Assembly: GCA_002786025.1 (NCBI GenBank)
Contig: NHNW01000066.1
Span: 62,001 to 126,000, forward strand
DNA length: 64,000 bases
Reading direction: 5' to 3'
DNA from: Zasmidium citrigriseum
Lineage: Eukaryota > Ascomycota > Dothideomycetes > Mycosphaerellales > Mycosphaerellaceae
The notes below the pieces were generated by a model. It searched no databases, was not told where the DNA came from, and saw only the letters and a list, made by a program, of their open reading frames with translations. The stretch's first letter is position 1; the number at the start of each line of letters is the position of its first letter. Positions 54,358-64,000 of the stretch are shown one piece after another. Both the position numbers and the translations under genes were made by a program.

Positions 54358-54450
54358 GAAGTGGTGGACGTCAAAGGGCAGAGGTGTCGAAAGGGTCCAA
54401 GCAATCGCCTCAGGGTGGTGTCGATCGCCTTCGTACAGTCTCTAGAAGAC

Positions 54451-55161
54451 TCAACATGTTCCGTCTCGTGCATCACTTTTCTCCTTCTCCGGAGCCGTGT
54501 TGTTCTGCTCGTACCGAGCCTCCGCTTTCAGCCTGGCCTTCTCTCCCCAGAAAAGTCGAACAGCCCTGTCGTATCTCTGTTGCTCTTCCAGTCTTGCCTG
54601 CCAACCTTTCTCTTTCTCAACAAACTCCTCATGCCGCAGCTGCGCGCTAGTCGATTGCAAAGACACTATCGCCATGTCCACGTATGGCAAAATGTGGTGT
54701 ATCGCCACAGCGATGACGCATGCCCAAAGGACGTATTGGACACTGTCGATAGCGACGAGCGATTGGAAGTCAAGGACTCCGTTCGTGATAGCAGCTTCAT
54801 ACCAATCCAAGATTTGGTCTCGCTGACATGGCCAAGACTCTGAGGCTCTCTTTTTGCCGACCAGATTCATCATCGCCGGGCAAGAATCCGGGAACGAGTC
54901 TTTCGGCACGAAAGGGGTCCGGAACCAGAAAGGATGCATGTTGAGCCCAGTGTGCGGAAGGACGTCTATGGCGAAGCTCGTGAAGAATCTGAATGCAAAC
55001 TTAGGGCCACGTCGCCAATAATCCTCGTCGAACTTTTGGCCAGTCAAACGGCGATATATGCCGATGAAGATTGGCAGTAAGATCATCATAACGAACTCGG
55101 TTGCAAAGTAGCGGCCGTTCGAGCGGTAGGAGTGGAACTCCTTAAGAAGGCCGATGTCCAT
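54451..55161 (-). CDS. Uncharacterised membrane protein with C-terminal coiled coil
   Basis: A single exon encodes 236 residues. The start giving M-D-I-G-L-L-K-E-F-H was preferred to an upstream in-frame ATG because the upstream 50 residues look non-coding. Two hydrophobic segments are seen: F-V-M-M-I-L-L-P-I-F-I-G-I-Y near residue 24 and S-V-Q-Y-V-L-W-A-C-V-I-A-V-A-I near 140. The last 60 residues are charged and helical (E-E-F-V-E-K-E-K-G-W-Q-A-R-L-E-E-Q-Q), suggesting a coiled coil facing the cytosol. I do not recognise the family. It is convergent with the SDR gene, with 93 bases between stop codons. Confidence 0.65.
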   Translation of the reverse strand: MDIGLLKEFHSYRSNGRYFATEFVMMILLPIFIGIYRRLTGQKFDEDYWRRGPKFAFRFFTSFAIDVLPHTGLNMHPFWFRTPFVPKDSFPDSCPAMMNLVGKKRASESWPCQRDQILDWYEAAITNGVLDFQSLVAIDSVQYVLWACVIAVAIHHILPYVDMAIVSLQSTSAQLRHEEFVEKEKGWQARLEEQQRYDRAVRLFWGEKARLKAEARYEQNNTAPEKEKSDARDGTC

Positions 55162-55472
55162 GTTGGCTTTTTTTGATGAAGAATTGCAGAGTGCTAGGTA
55201 AGAATCGACCGGTAGGGCAGAAGTTGATGGTTGAGAGAGGGTCCGTTCTCGAACAAGAACTTCGTGCGGCCTTATGTGGATGATATACAGCCTGAAAATG
55301 AGGCTGTGCAAGCTCGTAAGCGGATTTATATTGTCAAGTCGTGCCTTACCTTAGGATATTTGCTTACCATCAGTCTTCTCCAACGTGACGAATGAACGGG
55401 CGCTAGATTACAAGCAGGTACCAAAGGCAGATTTTGGCGAGATTTGCTGGGCATTCAAGTCCTCGTTATCGT

Positions 55473-56533
55473 TTATACATCGATTTCGTACACCATCGCA
55501 GGTATTGTCGGATTTCCGGCCGTCCACTGATCGTAACCTCCAGTCGTCGCCACATACAGACACTTTCCGTACTCCTTCCATCTCGCCGTCGTTGGACCCG
55601 CTAGACCATCCGTCACAGGCTCACTGCTGCCATCTTCCAGCGAGATCTTCAATAGCTGGCTGTGATCCGGGTCCACAATATACGCAACACCCTTTTCCTC
55701 ATCGATCTCGAAGTCGTCTGGCGAGAGTCCTGAGGCAATGATGGTCGGGTCGCCTCTCCTCTCGCCGGTTCTTGGATCAATGGGAATGCGGGCCAGAATG
55801 CCCTGACTTGGGTTGTTGTAGTAGAGCATGCCCGGACGGACTCTAATGCCGTTGACGCCGTTTCCTTGCGAGCTGGTGTCGTTCATTGTCGGGTCGGTGA
55901 TGACGAGTCTCGGATTGCCTTTGTACACATCTACCGCCCAAATACCTCCCAAAGCTTGATCTACCATAAGCACAGTGTGATCGTTGAGAGCTGCGGCGCC
56001 GTTCAGCAAAGATTTCGGATCCGGTCCTTTGGCGATTTGTGCGACTTTAGCGGTGGCTCTCTTCGAATCCCAGTCTCCACTCCAGCCTGCTCCCCAGCCT
56101 GACTGCCAGTCTGCATTTCGAGGATGATGTCTTTGTCGCAGGTCGACTCGCCAGGTGATGCCAGTCCCAGCCGTGCACTTCAGGATGTCAGACCAGAAAA
56201 TTTGGTGAATGACTCGATGACAGAACTTACCATCAACTTGTAAATGTCACAGTACATCGTGTTTATGACGAAAAGATCTGGTCCCACGGCCGCAATGCTC
56301 ATGATGGCATCTCCGTAATCGCTGAAGTCATGTACGACTTGCTGCCTGCGGGTGACCGAATCGACCTGGTAGAGCACCGCGGCAGAAGCAGTTGCTGGAA
56401 GAATATAGCCATTGCTCCGTCTGACATCCAGATTCTCGATCCACGTCCTGTTCTCGCTGAAGACCGGCCGTGCCTTGCTCAGAGCCGTCGCAAGGGAAGC
56501 GACAGCCAGCAGAAGGAAGCCCTCCAGCCGCAT
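55473..56533 (-). CDS. Secreted SMP-30/six-bladed beta-propeller-like protein
   Basis: Two exons (56231-56533, 55473-56177) give about 335 residues. The signal peptide is M-R-L-E-G-F-L-L-L-A-V-A-S-L-A. Repeated blade-like units follow: N-G-Y-I-L-P-A-T, L-F-V-I-N-T-M, S-L-L-N-G-A-A-A-L, G-V-N-G-I-R-V-R-P-G-M-L-Y-Y, A-Y-I-V-D-P-D-H-S and C-L-Y-V-A-T-T-G-G. The N-G-I-R and D-D-F-E-I-D positions correspond to metal-site segments of gluconolactonase-like propellers. The family spans lactonases and strictosidine-synthase-like proteins, and in fungal clusters such propellers can act on biosynthetic intermediates. The specific reaction is unknown. The 53-base intron is supported by phase and by continuity. 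Confidence 0.75.
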
Positions 56534-57618
56534 TTTCGAAGTCCCGGCAGCATCACGAAAGCGAAACGCCGGCGGGGGCCACGAGGCGTCTTATACGTGA
56601 CTTGGCGGGAGCTATCTCGATTCCCTGCTCGTTGGTGTTGTTAGCGCTATATTTGAACAGAACGATCGTGTCTGAAAAGAGAAGTTCCTTTCGGTGCCGG
56701 GCCAGCGGTGGCCAGTCGTTACGTGTGCCAAGCTGCGCCGCAGATCTGCCACGCAGCGGACGACTTTCCTGCCATCGGGCCTGCGTCTTTTTATCGTAAA
56801 GCCCGCCCTGAAGCGATATGAGAGGAGATCTCGGGCCTTGGAGTCCAGACCGCGCCGCTTGGTCGCGTCTTGCCCCGCTCGTCTGCTTTGGCGTGCTGTG
56901 CCGCAGCTATGGATGACTGATGCTGTGGAGACTCCTTTCGAAATGCCTCACCCTCAGGACATGACGAGGCTTTGATATTCGGGCATCGCTCCAAATCTGA
57001 CATTGACTGGGGAGAGACTGATCTGTCATGCCTTGGAGGATTCCACATCTCTCAGGCTCGGTCCGGCGCCGACTTTCACAGCAAGCTTGAAATCTCCATT
57101 CGGATGAGGCATGAACATGAGCGGAGCTCACAAGTCTAACCTGAGAGGCAGTCTCACTGAAGCTGCTGTCGCGATGATCACAATGTCAGCAAGTGAATGA
57201 TTTCAAAGCGGTGGCTTGAGGAGGATTTGTCCTGGACGCAACCGAGCCAGAGCCGAGCGAAAACCTTCTCGCAGCAGGATCACATGCAGTCTTCTCACGA
57301 TGAAGTCTTACATCTGGTGTTGACAGTTCATATCAGCTGTTCAAATCATCGAAGCACAACTCGGAGTCTCCGTGGATCCCTGCCGTTGACTTCAGCTCCA
57401 GGAAGAGAGCTTTCACAAAAGCATTGTACAAGTCGCATGTCGGTCGATTCGCTGTCTTAAGTCCATTGATCTTTGGGCTGGAATTACTCATGTCAAGACA
57501 GGTATACATGAAGTCAGGACAAGATATTGAAGAGCTCTTCGCCGGTTTTCATCTATCTCAAGACTACTGAATGGTCCTCGATCTGTGAGAATCACAAAAG
57601 TGGCTGAACTTCTTGAGC
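56534..57618. other. Long divergent intergenic region
   Basis: These 1.09 kb lie between the propeller and NmrA-like B genes. Open frames of 70-110 codons on both strands show no domain signal. I see no repeat or RNA gene. It is large enough to hide a short spliced gene. Confidence 0.4.
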
Positions 57619-58667
57619 ATGAAATCCATACGAGTGGGCCTAGTTGGAGCGACGGGAGAGACAGGAGGATCGATCCTGCACGGACTGATTGAAGATGGAG
57701 CCTTCGTCGGTGGATAAGCTTGACAATGGAAAGCCCAACATTGCTGATGCTGCTGCAGGATATCGTTGCACTCACTCGCCCAACCTCGATGTCCAAGCAA
57801 ACCAATCTCGCTCTCAAAGCTCAGGGCGTGGAGTTAAGTCCCCTGGATCTCGAAGGTCCAGAAGACCAAATCATAGCATCACTTTCAGGGATCGACATCC
57901 TCATCTCCGCCATCGCACAATCCCAGCAACTGACCCAAATCCCACTTGCCAAAGCAGCCAAAGCAGCCGGCGTCAAACGCTTCGTGCCCTGCGGCTTCGC
58001 AACAGCCATGCCAGTCGGAGTCCATCTCTCCAGAGACCAAAAGGAGCAAGTCTACAATCTCGTCAAACGCCTCCACCTCCCATACACCATCATCGACGTT
58101 GGCTGGTGGTACCAGATCTCGTTCCCAGCGCTGCCATCCGGGAAAATCGACTATGCTGTGACCTTCCCAAACCAATACATTCCAGGAGGTGGAAACACGC
58201 CTTCGGCTTTGACGGATCTTCGAGATGTCGGGAAGTATGTCGCTAGGATTATCAAGGATGAGAGGACGCTGAATAAGATGATTTTCGTGTATAACGAGCT
58301 CTGGACTCAGAATGAGATCTGCGACGCACTCGAGAGACTCTCTGGCGAGAAGATACCACGGCGATATACCCCGGCCGAGAAGTTCAAAGACACGCTTGCT
58401 GATGTTGAAGCCAAGATCGAGGCCAATCCAAAGGATCCAGTCCTGAGGTTGCGAAAGGTGTATAACCAATATTGCCTGTCAGTGGGCATTCGAGGCGAGA
58501 ACACGCCGAACTACGCCAAGTACTTGGGATATCTGGATGGAAAGGAGCTATATCCTGATCTCAAGTTCACTTCGTACCAGAGCTATCTCGAGGAGCTCGT
58601 GAGTGGCAAGGCTGTCGGAGTTTACGATGAGATGAAGGCATTGCTTGAGAAGGCGTTTGAGGAGTGA
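57619..58667 (+). CDS. NmrA-like/isoflavone-reductase-type NAD(P)-binding protein B
   Basis: Two exons (57619-57705, 57759-58667) encode about 331 residues. Exon 1 carries the dinucleotide loop V-G-A-T-G-E-T-G-G. Exon 2 resumes D-I-V-A-L-T-R-P, the expected second strand, so the donor is GTCGGT, one of the weaker donors in this window. K-R-F-V-P-C-G-F and V-G-W-W-Y-Q are family-typical. The usual catalytic Lys region is less clear than in protein A at 40750. It may reduce an aromatic or quinone-like intermediate with NADPH. It lies about 2.1 kb from the O-methyltransferase and downstream of an SDR, which suggests a small metabolite pathway, but no synthase gene is in view. Confidence 0.85.
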
Positions 58668-58756
58668 GTGTTCGCATGGTCCAGTGCAGATTGATAACAC
58701 CCAAGAGCTGGGACGGTCGTTCCGGGAGATCGCAGTTCAATGCAGTTCGGCCGGGG

Positions 58757-59344
58757 TTAAAAGTCCATCTGCCAGTCTCCTACTCCTCTCAACGCCATCA
58801 ACGCTCCTTCATCAGGTTCCTCGTCGATGTCATGCTCTTTATCTTCGATCTCCTCGGTCTCTTGGACCTTCTCCACTTCCTCAACCTGTTCGAGTTTTGC
58901 AACCCTCTCGACCTTCGCGCCCCTCTCGATCTTCTCGACCTTCCCGGATTCCTCGACCTTCTCAAGCTTTTCAACCTTCTTGGCCACTTGCTGCTCCTCT
59001 CTCTTGGAGGTTTGCTTCTTTTCTGATCCATGACACTGACAAGGCGGAGCAACGACTTGCTGCTGCTGCTGCACCACCACGACCGGACTAACTCTCACCC
59101 TTGCGACAGCAACTTTTCTCATCTCGTCTCGCAACAGTCGTTCCTTCATCTCCACCTCTTGACGCGCTCTTCGCGCTCGTTCCCACTTCTCATCAATTTC
59201 CTTGAACCTCCTCAGTTCTTCAGGTGTCCACTCCCGATTCCAGTTCTCGCGAATCCTCAGGGAGAACTCTCGCGCGGACTTGAGGACCGACTCGTGCCAC
59301 CAGTCGAATATGCGTGTGAGCTGGCTGGAAAGGATGTAGTCCAT
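58757..59344 (-). CDS. Charged coiled-coil protein with V-E-K repeats
   Basis: A single exon encodes 195 residues. The N-terminal 70 residues contain aromatic-rich helix (I-F-D-W-W-H-E-S) followed by a charged helix. A V-V-V-V-Q-Q-Q-Q-Q linker and a C-Q-C motif come next. Residues 115-170 are a degenerate array of K-V-E-K/R-L/I-E-type units, likely a coiled coil or a flexible polyampholyte. There is no signal peptide or membrane segment. The family is unknown. The strong purine asymmetry of the repeat gives a Leu/Phe-rich frame on the other strand, which is not a gene. Confidence 0.6.
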   Translation of the reverse strand: MDYILSSQLTRIFDWWHESVLKSAREFSLRIRENWNREWTPEELRRFKEIDEKWERARRARQEVEMKERLLRDEMRKVAVARVRVSPVVVVQQQQQVVAPPCQCHGSEKKQTSKREEQQVAKKVEKLEKVEESGKVEKIERGAKVERVAKLEQVEEVEKVQETEEIEDKEHDIDEEPDEGALMALRGVGDWQMDF

Positions 59345-59698
59345 GATGGGTGGCGAGGCTGAGAATGAGACAGTATTGAGAGTATGTTGAAAGATTGCAA
59401 AGCGATGGTATTAGTATGAACTCCCGGAAATTTTTGATCTAGAGTCACTACACTCAGAGACCTCATGGCCAATTCTGAGCTCTTCGAAAGGTCAGCAGTA
59501 ACCCGAATTTTCATTGTACTGACCACGGGACTGAGGAAACCTTACCGCACTATTGAGAGCAAAGTCTGGCTCGTTCCATTGTGTCGGATCTATCTCAACA
59601 GCATGCCCTCATACTCCAACTGTGAGACACGGACACTCAGCAAGCGTTGCAGGATTCGAAGATGCAATGATCACATTCAAAATCAGCCTTCTGATTAT
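59345..59698. other. Intergenic region
   Basis: These 354 bases between two minus-strand genes contain no supported gene. Confidence 0.4.
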
Positions 59699-60993
59699 TC
59701 ACTCCGATCCAGCAACCTGAGCCTCAATAACACCATTTCCAGGACCCGGTGGATACCAAAACTTAACAATCCTAAACCCACAGCCGTTCAACAACTTCGT
59801 CCACTCCACCGCAGTCCGCTCCTTGCCACCATTGATGCAACTCACCATAACATCCATCGCACACATAGCAAAAGGAGCTTCGCTGTCAGGCAGAATCATC
59901 GTCGAAATCAGGAGCTTGCTGTACCCAGGTTGCATCGCCTCTTTGATAACTGCCAAGATCTCCTTCGACTGATCGTCGTTGTGATTGTGAAAGACGTTCT
60001 CGAGAGAGTATGTTCGCGCTCCTCGGATCGGCTGTGGAGTGAAGTAGTCGTAGCCCATCTTCTCAATCCGCTCGTCAAGCATCATTCCGCTTTTCTTAAC
60101 GTCTTCGATCACCGGAGGCAAATCCTGAAGCACCCATCGGCCGCCTGTAAAATTTACAGCCTTGCCATACTTCTCCAAGATCCCATGCAGATTCTGTCCC
60201 AACCCACCGCCTACATCAACATACACATACTCACTCTTATCGGGATCGAAGCCGTTCAGGCAAACTTCATCGTAGGGAAACCATCCAATCGGCACAGGCT
60301 GTACATCGCCGCCGAAGTACCCTTGCATGAAGGTGTTAAAGTTCTCCATCACGCCTGGCTGCTTTGACCAGTATACATAGTCACTGTCGGTTGTGTTGTG
60401 GGCGTATTGGAAGAGACCGGGGCCATGGCCTTGTGGGAGGCGGAAGTTGGTGGAGCGGTAGTAAGAGAGGGCTTGGGATAGGAGTGGAAGGCCGGAATCG
60501 TAGCTATTCGATCGTTGAGCCTGAATTGCGAAGACATTGAGATGGAGAATACTTACTGAAAGATCAAGCCCGCTCGAACAGAAGGCTGTGTCATATGACG
60601 AGTCATCGGCGTCGAGGTATACGCCTTGCTGCCATCGGTAGTCTTGGTCTCGCCGATGAAGCCCCTGGCAACAAGGATCCTGGAGATACTCGAGACTAGA
60701 CCCCTATCTGCACCGCGTTCAGATGCAATGTCTGTACTCGTCACTGGTCTCTCCGAGTTCGCAATCTTCTCAAAAAGACCAAGCTCAATCGCCAAGCGTA
60801 CGCAGGTCATGAAGACGCCACCAAAGGCGGCCGACATAGCCATCTCAGCTGGAGGCTCCAATGCCGCGTTCAGCTTGCGGGAAGCAAGTAGAAGCTGGTA
60901 AGTTGCTTGTTTGTCGGTGGTGACATCTCCTTTCGCTTTTTTCGAGATCTCGAGAATGGTTCTGATGGCTTCGTTGACGGCTTGCTTCGCCAT
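59699..60993 (-). CDS. SAM-dependent O-methyltransferase (class I, plant COMT-like)
   Basis: Two exons (60557-60993, 59699-60503) encode about 413 residues. The N-terminal winged-helix dimerisation region covers residues 1-150. The SAM-binding motif is Y-V-Y-V-D-V-G-G-G-L-G near residue 245, followed by R-W-V-L-Q-D-L-P-P-V-I and Y-S-L-E-N-V-F-H-N-H, where the last His is at the catalytic position of the family, and by L-L-I-S-T-M-I-L-P. This set defines fungal O-methyltransferases of aromatic polyketides and related phenols. The 53-base intron splits a His codon. Likely function is cytosolic methylation of a phenolic hydroxyl; the acceptor is unknown. The NmrA-like reductase and SDR nearby may belong to the same pathway. 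Confidence 0.92.
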
Positions 60994-61554
60994 TGTTGCT
61001 CTGATTGACCGGTTTCACAGCAAGGGTGAGCTGAAGTACGATACCGGAAGTTGGTGCTGGGGGGCTTTCCATAAGCTCCTGTCATCACTTGTACCTTTCT
61101 GCTGCTGGTGGGTGAGGCTGAAATTGTAGGACGGGAACCAATCCTGTGGGCGTCGATAGTTGATGTACAAAGGAGCACTGCAGGCGCCACGATGACAGTG
61201 AAGATACAGTCACGGTTGATGATTGGCGAATCCACAGACCGAACGGTAGGTGCACGATGGATGTACACTCAAAGGCACCGGCTCTTGGGAAGATCTCGTC
61301 CCACTGTGAGCTAGTCGCAAGATCTCGCAACCTTGTGTTCAGGGCAGTGGCAATCCTCGTCTGGGAATTGACACTTCGAGGAAACACATATTGGTTCTGG
61401 TCCGTGAAGCGGACAAGACTTTTAGACAGTGGGATTCGAGGAGCCCTAGCAGAGGCATGTCGATCCAGGATGATCTGTATCGGCGAGCTTTTCTGTGCAC
61501 ATGGAAGAATCTCTTGCATCGATTCCCTCGGACCACGGGCAATAGGGTATATTC
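60994..61554. other. Intergenic region
   Basis: These 561 bases lie upstream of the O-methyltransferase. A minus-strand frame of 157 codons (61085-61558) crosses it, but it overlaps the more protein-like end of the next gene and shows no domain. Confidence 0.35.
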
Positions 61555-62235
61555 TCATTCCTCTTCGATGGGCCTGATGTCGGTGGGATGATCGACCACA
61601 AAGTCGTCCTTTTCCTTTGCGCTCGGCAGACGCTTGTAGATTTCGTAATCGGGCGATCCTGCAGAGTAGCCCTATCAGTGCTGGCTCGAAGAATTGGTAG
61701 CCTTAAAAGTGTACGCATTCGTGCTCTGACTGTATTGCTTCCCGTTTTTCTTGACCCACGTGTAGTCGGGTCTGACTTGTTTCATGATTTTCTTTCGCCG
61801 CCGCATATCTCGCATGGCGGATAGGGCTGAGCCCATTGCGGATAGTCGCGCCGGGTTTTGTGGCCGAGAATGTTTGATCTCGCTCGACGAACAGGACTGA
61901 TTCTGTCGTGAAGACGAGTTCGTCGCTGTCTGTTGTAGCTGTGACAGTTCCTTGTCGTATTGAGCTTTAGGCAGCAATACATGCATGTGTACTACCAGCG
62001 GCTCTTTAGTCCAAGGAAACTTAGCGTCTCGGAAGATGGGAAATATGCACATATGCTGCATCTCCAGTCGCCGCTGTAATCCTTCGTCAACGGCGACAAA
62101 CAAGGGCTGCAGTAAAGGCTAGATTATCTCTGCGTACTTCAGCTCACCTCGCCGTAGTATTCCTTGTTGGTAGCAGTATTTGCTGTACCACGACTTGCCG
62201 TGCAGCTCGAGGGTCTCGGGCGACTTGGCCGACAT
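61555..62235 (-). CDS. Small uncharacterised basic protein, multi-exon model
   Basis: I propose three exons (62148-62235, 61731-62081, 61555-61658) giving about 180 residues. Support is the protein-like segments M-Q-H-M-C-I-F-P-I-F-R-D-A-K-F-P-W and R-P-D-Y-T-W-V-K-K-N-G-K-Q-Y, then after a 72-base intron S-P-D-Y-E-I-Y-K-R-L-P and an acidic end P-I-E-E-E. Phases fit throughout. The first intron's acceptor (GACGAAG) is weak, and the true start could lie further upstream in an exon beginning near 62456. The middle is Ser/Gln-rich and basic. I know no family for it. Confidence 0.42.
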
Positions 62236-63212
62236 CTTCTTGTTCTCTTGCAGAGTGAAGAGCCTCTTCGATTTGGACTCCTCATGGAATGTGCTCAGAC
62301 TTTTGTATAAGCCAGTACAACCAGGTCAATCCTCGAATCTGTTACCTTTGCAGGTAGATCCTCGATGTTCAGTGCGAAATGATCTCCAGAAAGGAGAAGC
62401 CTTGTTCTGGTTTGGGCCCTGTGATCCTCGACTATGGCCGGCCCGATAGCCATATCTCTACGCACTGCGTACAGCGACCTGTATTGACGAACTTGGTCTT
62501 GAATACGATTTCAAGTCAACGGAGAAGGGATTTATAGCCGCTCGGAAGATCCATATTGGCCTGACTGGTTTGGTCCCCGCCGAATTGCTATTCTTGCCAA
62601 AGTAGTGAGCTCGAGTGCATTTTCTGCCGACAGCTGACACCGAGAATCTCTTGATTTTTGAACAGTCTCGCCGGCTGCAGGATGCGTGGCAAAGGTATGG
62701 CGGCCAACGCTTGAAGTGACTGACCCGTGCAGAGCTTTTCTTATACAATTTCGATCGGAAAGCTTTTCGACGAGGTGTGATTGAGGGAAGTTGGTAGATT
62801 TCTTGGTAGCTTCCAACCTTTTCCATGGAGTCGGAACAATCGTGACGTTGGTGCTGCGCAAGGCTCCTGCCGCTTCAAGCATTACCAACTCCACGACTGG
62901 CTGGTTCCACAAGTTGACAGCACGTCAACTTCTTTTCTCGCAGATTTGGAGTCGCAAGCGCACGCATATAAATCACGCTCTCTCATCCTTCGATACTAAT
63001 TCCTCAGCATTCACGGGCGCATTATCCGCCAAGCCTCTCGGATCAACAGCCTTACGCCATCTCAGTACCCACACACATCATTCCGCCCAAGGACTTTTCG
63101 CCAGGGATAGCACGTATACCTTCGGGCTCCAAGTCCTGCTCTAGACGCCCAAAAATCTCTGCGGCTGCAGAGCCACACTGAACCTCGCCAAAGATCTAAA
63201 TTACCATTCACC
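62236..63212. other. Intergenic region
   Basis: These 977 bases contain overlapping 100-130 codon frames on both strands without domain signal. The part nearest 62236 may belong to the 5' end of the preceding minus-strand gene. A C/A-rich leader precedes the ATG at 63213. Confidence 0.35.
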
Positions 63213-63974
63213 ATGACCGCACTACGATCTCAAGAGCAAGATCTGAACGAGAACCTCCACATCCACATCAAGACTGGAGAAATGATCGGGAGCGACATGA
63301 TTGAGATTGACAATGAACAAGATGAAATGAGCGCGGTGATTGAGGTTCCAAGACAGCAACAGACCCAAGGACCCTGGAGTGGCCTGAATGAGAGAAGCAA
63401 GTCTCTGTACCTCTTCAAAGTCTGGATGCTGCAGGGCTTTCTTTGCTGCCTGATAGTCTTCCTACTGTGGGGATTCGAGATCGTGATGGAATCGCTCGTG
63501 GACAAGAGTCTCTCCGAAGAGAAGGCCGAGAAAGCCAAGAAATGGAAACTCAGCAGTTTCACCAACTCGCAGATTGCAGATGCGATATCAAGCGCGCTAC
63601 CACATACGTGCTTGCAAGTGCGTGGCTACACATTGATCCCACAACTGCTCCCAAGCACAACAAAGGAGTGCGAGGAGCTTATGGGTCTCGAATTAGCTCG
63701 GCGTTCGTGGCCAAATCAACGGGATCTCCTTCTCCAGGCATGCTCACAGACTACGTCCAGGGGATATCCGGATCTCAACACTGCGCTTGACATTCCGTGG
63801 GTTCGAAGCTTTCTCATACGATATGCGACTGGCAAAGCTCTTGACGAATGTAACGGGACTTCGAAAATGCACCTCTTTGGAGGGGATGAATCTGCGGCCC
63901 GACCAAAGGCAGCTGCTATAACTCGGGTTCAGCTCTCAGAGCTCGAGGAGAGCCTCAAGGACGGCAGAGTCTGA
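63213..63974 (+). CDS. Uncharacterised single-pass membrane protein
   Basis: A single exon encodes 253 residues. An acidic N-terminal 65 residues is followed by one strong membrane segment (L-Q-G-F-L-C-C-L-I-V-F-L-L-W-G-F, about 73-88). A charged helical linker (S-E-E-K-A-E-K-A-K-K-W-K) and a mixed domain with three cysteines come next. The family is unknown to me. The acidic tail could be cytosolic and the larger domain lumenal, or the reverse. No gene lies between it and the right edge, 26 bases after the stop. Confidence 0.6.
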   Translation: MTALRSQEQDLNENLHIHIKTGEMIGSDMIEIDNEQDEMSAVIEVPRQQQTQGPWSGLNERSKSLYLFKVWMLQGFLCCLIVFLLWGFEIVMESLVDKSLSEEKAEKAKKWKLSSFTNSQIADAISSALPHTCLQVRGYTLIPQLLPSTTKECEELMGLELARRSWPNQRDLLLQACSQTTSRGYPDLNTALDIPWVRSFLIRYATGKALDECNGTSKMHLFGGDESAARPKAAAITRVQLSELEESLKDGRV

Positions 63975-64000
63975 GCAGCTCAAGAATATGCTGCGGCCTC

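Noticed and set aside
57885..58469. 194-codon minus-strand frame
   Set aside because: Antisense to NmrA-like protein B; Asp/Val/Gly-rich without a motif.
58645..59091. Leu/Phe/Ser-rich plus-strand frames that look membrane-like
   Set aside because: They are produced by the complementary strand of the purine-rich V-E-K repeat in the coiled-coil gene.

Overview
The window looks like nuclear DNA from a filamentous ascomycete (Pezizomycotina). Genes are dense, and spliceosomal introns are about 46-72 bases long with GTRNGT donors and short branch-point-to-AG distances. Gene families are typical of that group: HET, UstYa/DUF3328, Zn2Cys6 regulators and Arylsulfotran_2. A Dothideomycete is my guess, but the class cannot be fixed from sequence alone. 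I find no CRISPR array, bacterial operon, rRNA, tRNA or complete transposon.

Layout. 0-10 kb: a possible partial gene at the left edge, a P-loop small-molecule kinase, a secreted type-B carboxylesterase, a tandem pair of diverged F-box-like genes and an FAD-dependent monooxygenase-like protein. 11-25 kb: three paralogues of a fungal type II membrane glycosyltransferase family interleaved with an MFS transporter, a Zn2Cys6 regulator, a 2,3-dihydroxybenzoate-decarboxylase-type amidohydrolase and a linalool-dehydratase-like protein. 26-37 kb: a small secreted Thr-rich protein, two convergent UstYa-family (DUF3328) genes, a secreted multi-repeat peptide precursor, then a monocarboxylate-type MFS, a Zn2Cys6 regulator and a 14-TM drug-efflux-type MFS, all three on the minus strand. 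37-51 kb: a truncated arylsulfotransferase, a HET protein, an NmrA-like reductase, an SDR, a mitochondrial D-lactate dehydrogenase divergent from a pyruvate decarboxylase, an ankyrin protein and a BTB protein. 51-64 kb: a GH3 enzyme, an SDR, a membrane protein, a secreted beta-propeller, a second NmrA-like reductase, a coiled-coil protein, an O-methyltransferase and two uncharacterised proteins.

The main candidate for an undescribed system lies at 27.2-36.8 kb. A secreted precursor (30037-30606) carries nine short segments that each end in Trp, eight of them at a basic site and the ninth at the C terminus. Four of the nine share a C-x-G-A-Q-C-x3-W core. It sits next to two UstYa-family proteins, which are the defining oxidative enzymes of dikaritin-type fungal RiPPs, and near a regulator and two transporters. 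The main alternative is an alpha-factor-type mating pheromone precursor that happens to lie beside UstYa genes. The three-paralogue glycosyltransferase block immediately upstream is a second unusual feature.

Exon-intron structures were read by eye from splice signals, reading frame and family conservation. For nearly every spliced gene the exon lengths sum to a multiple of three. No database search was possible.
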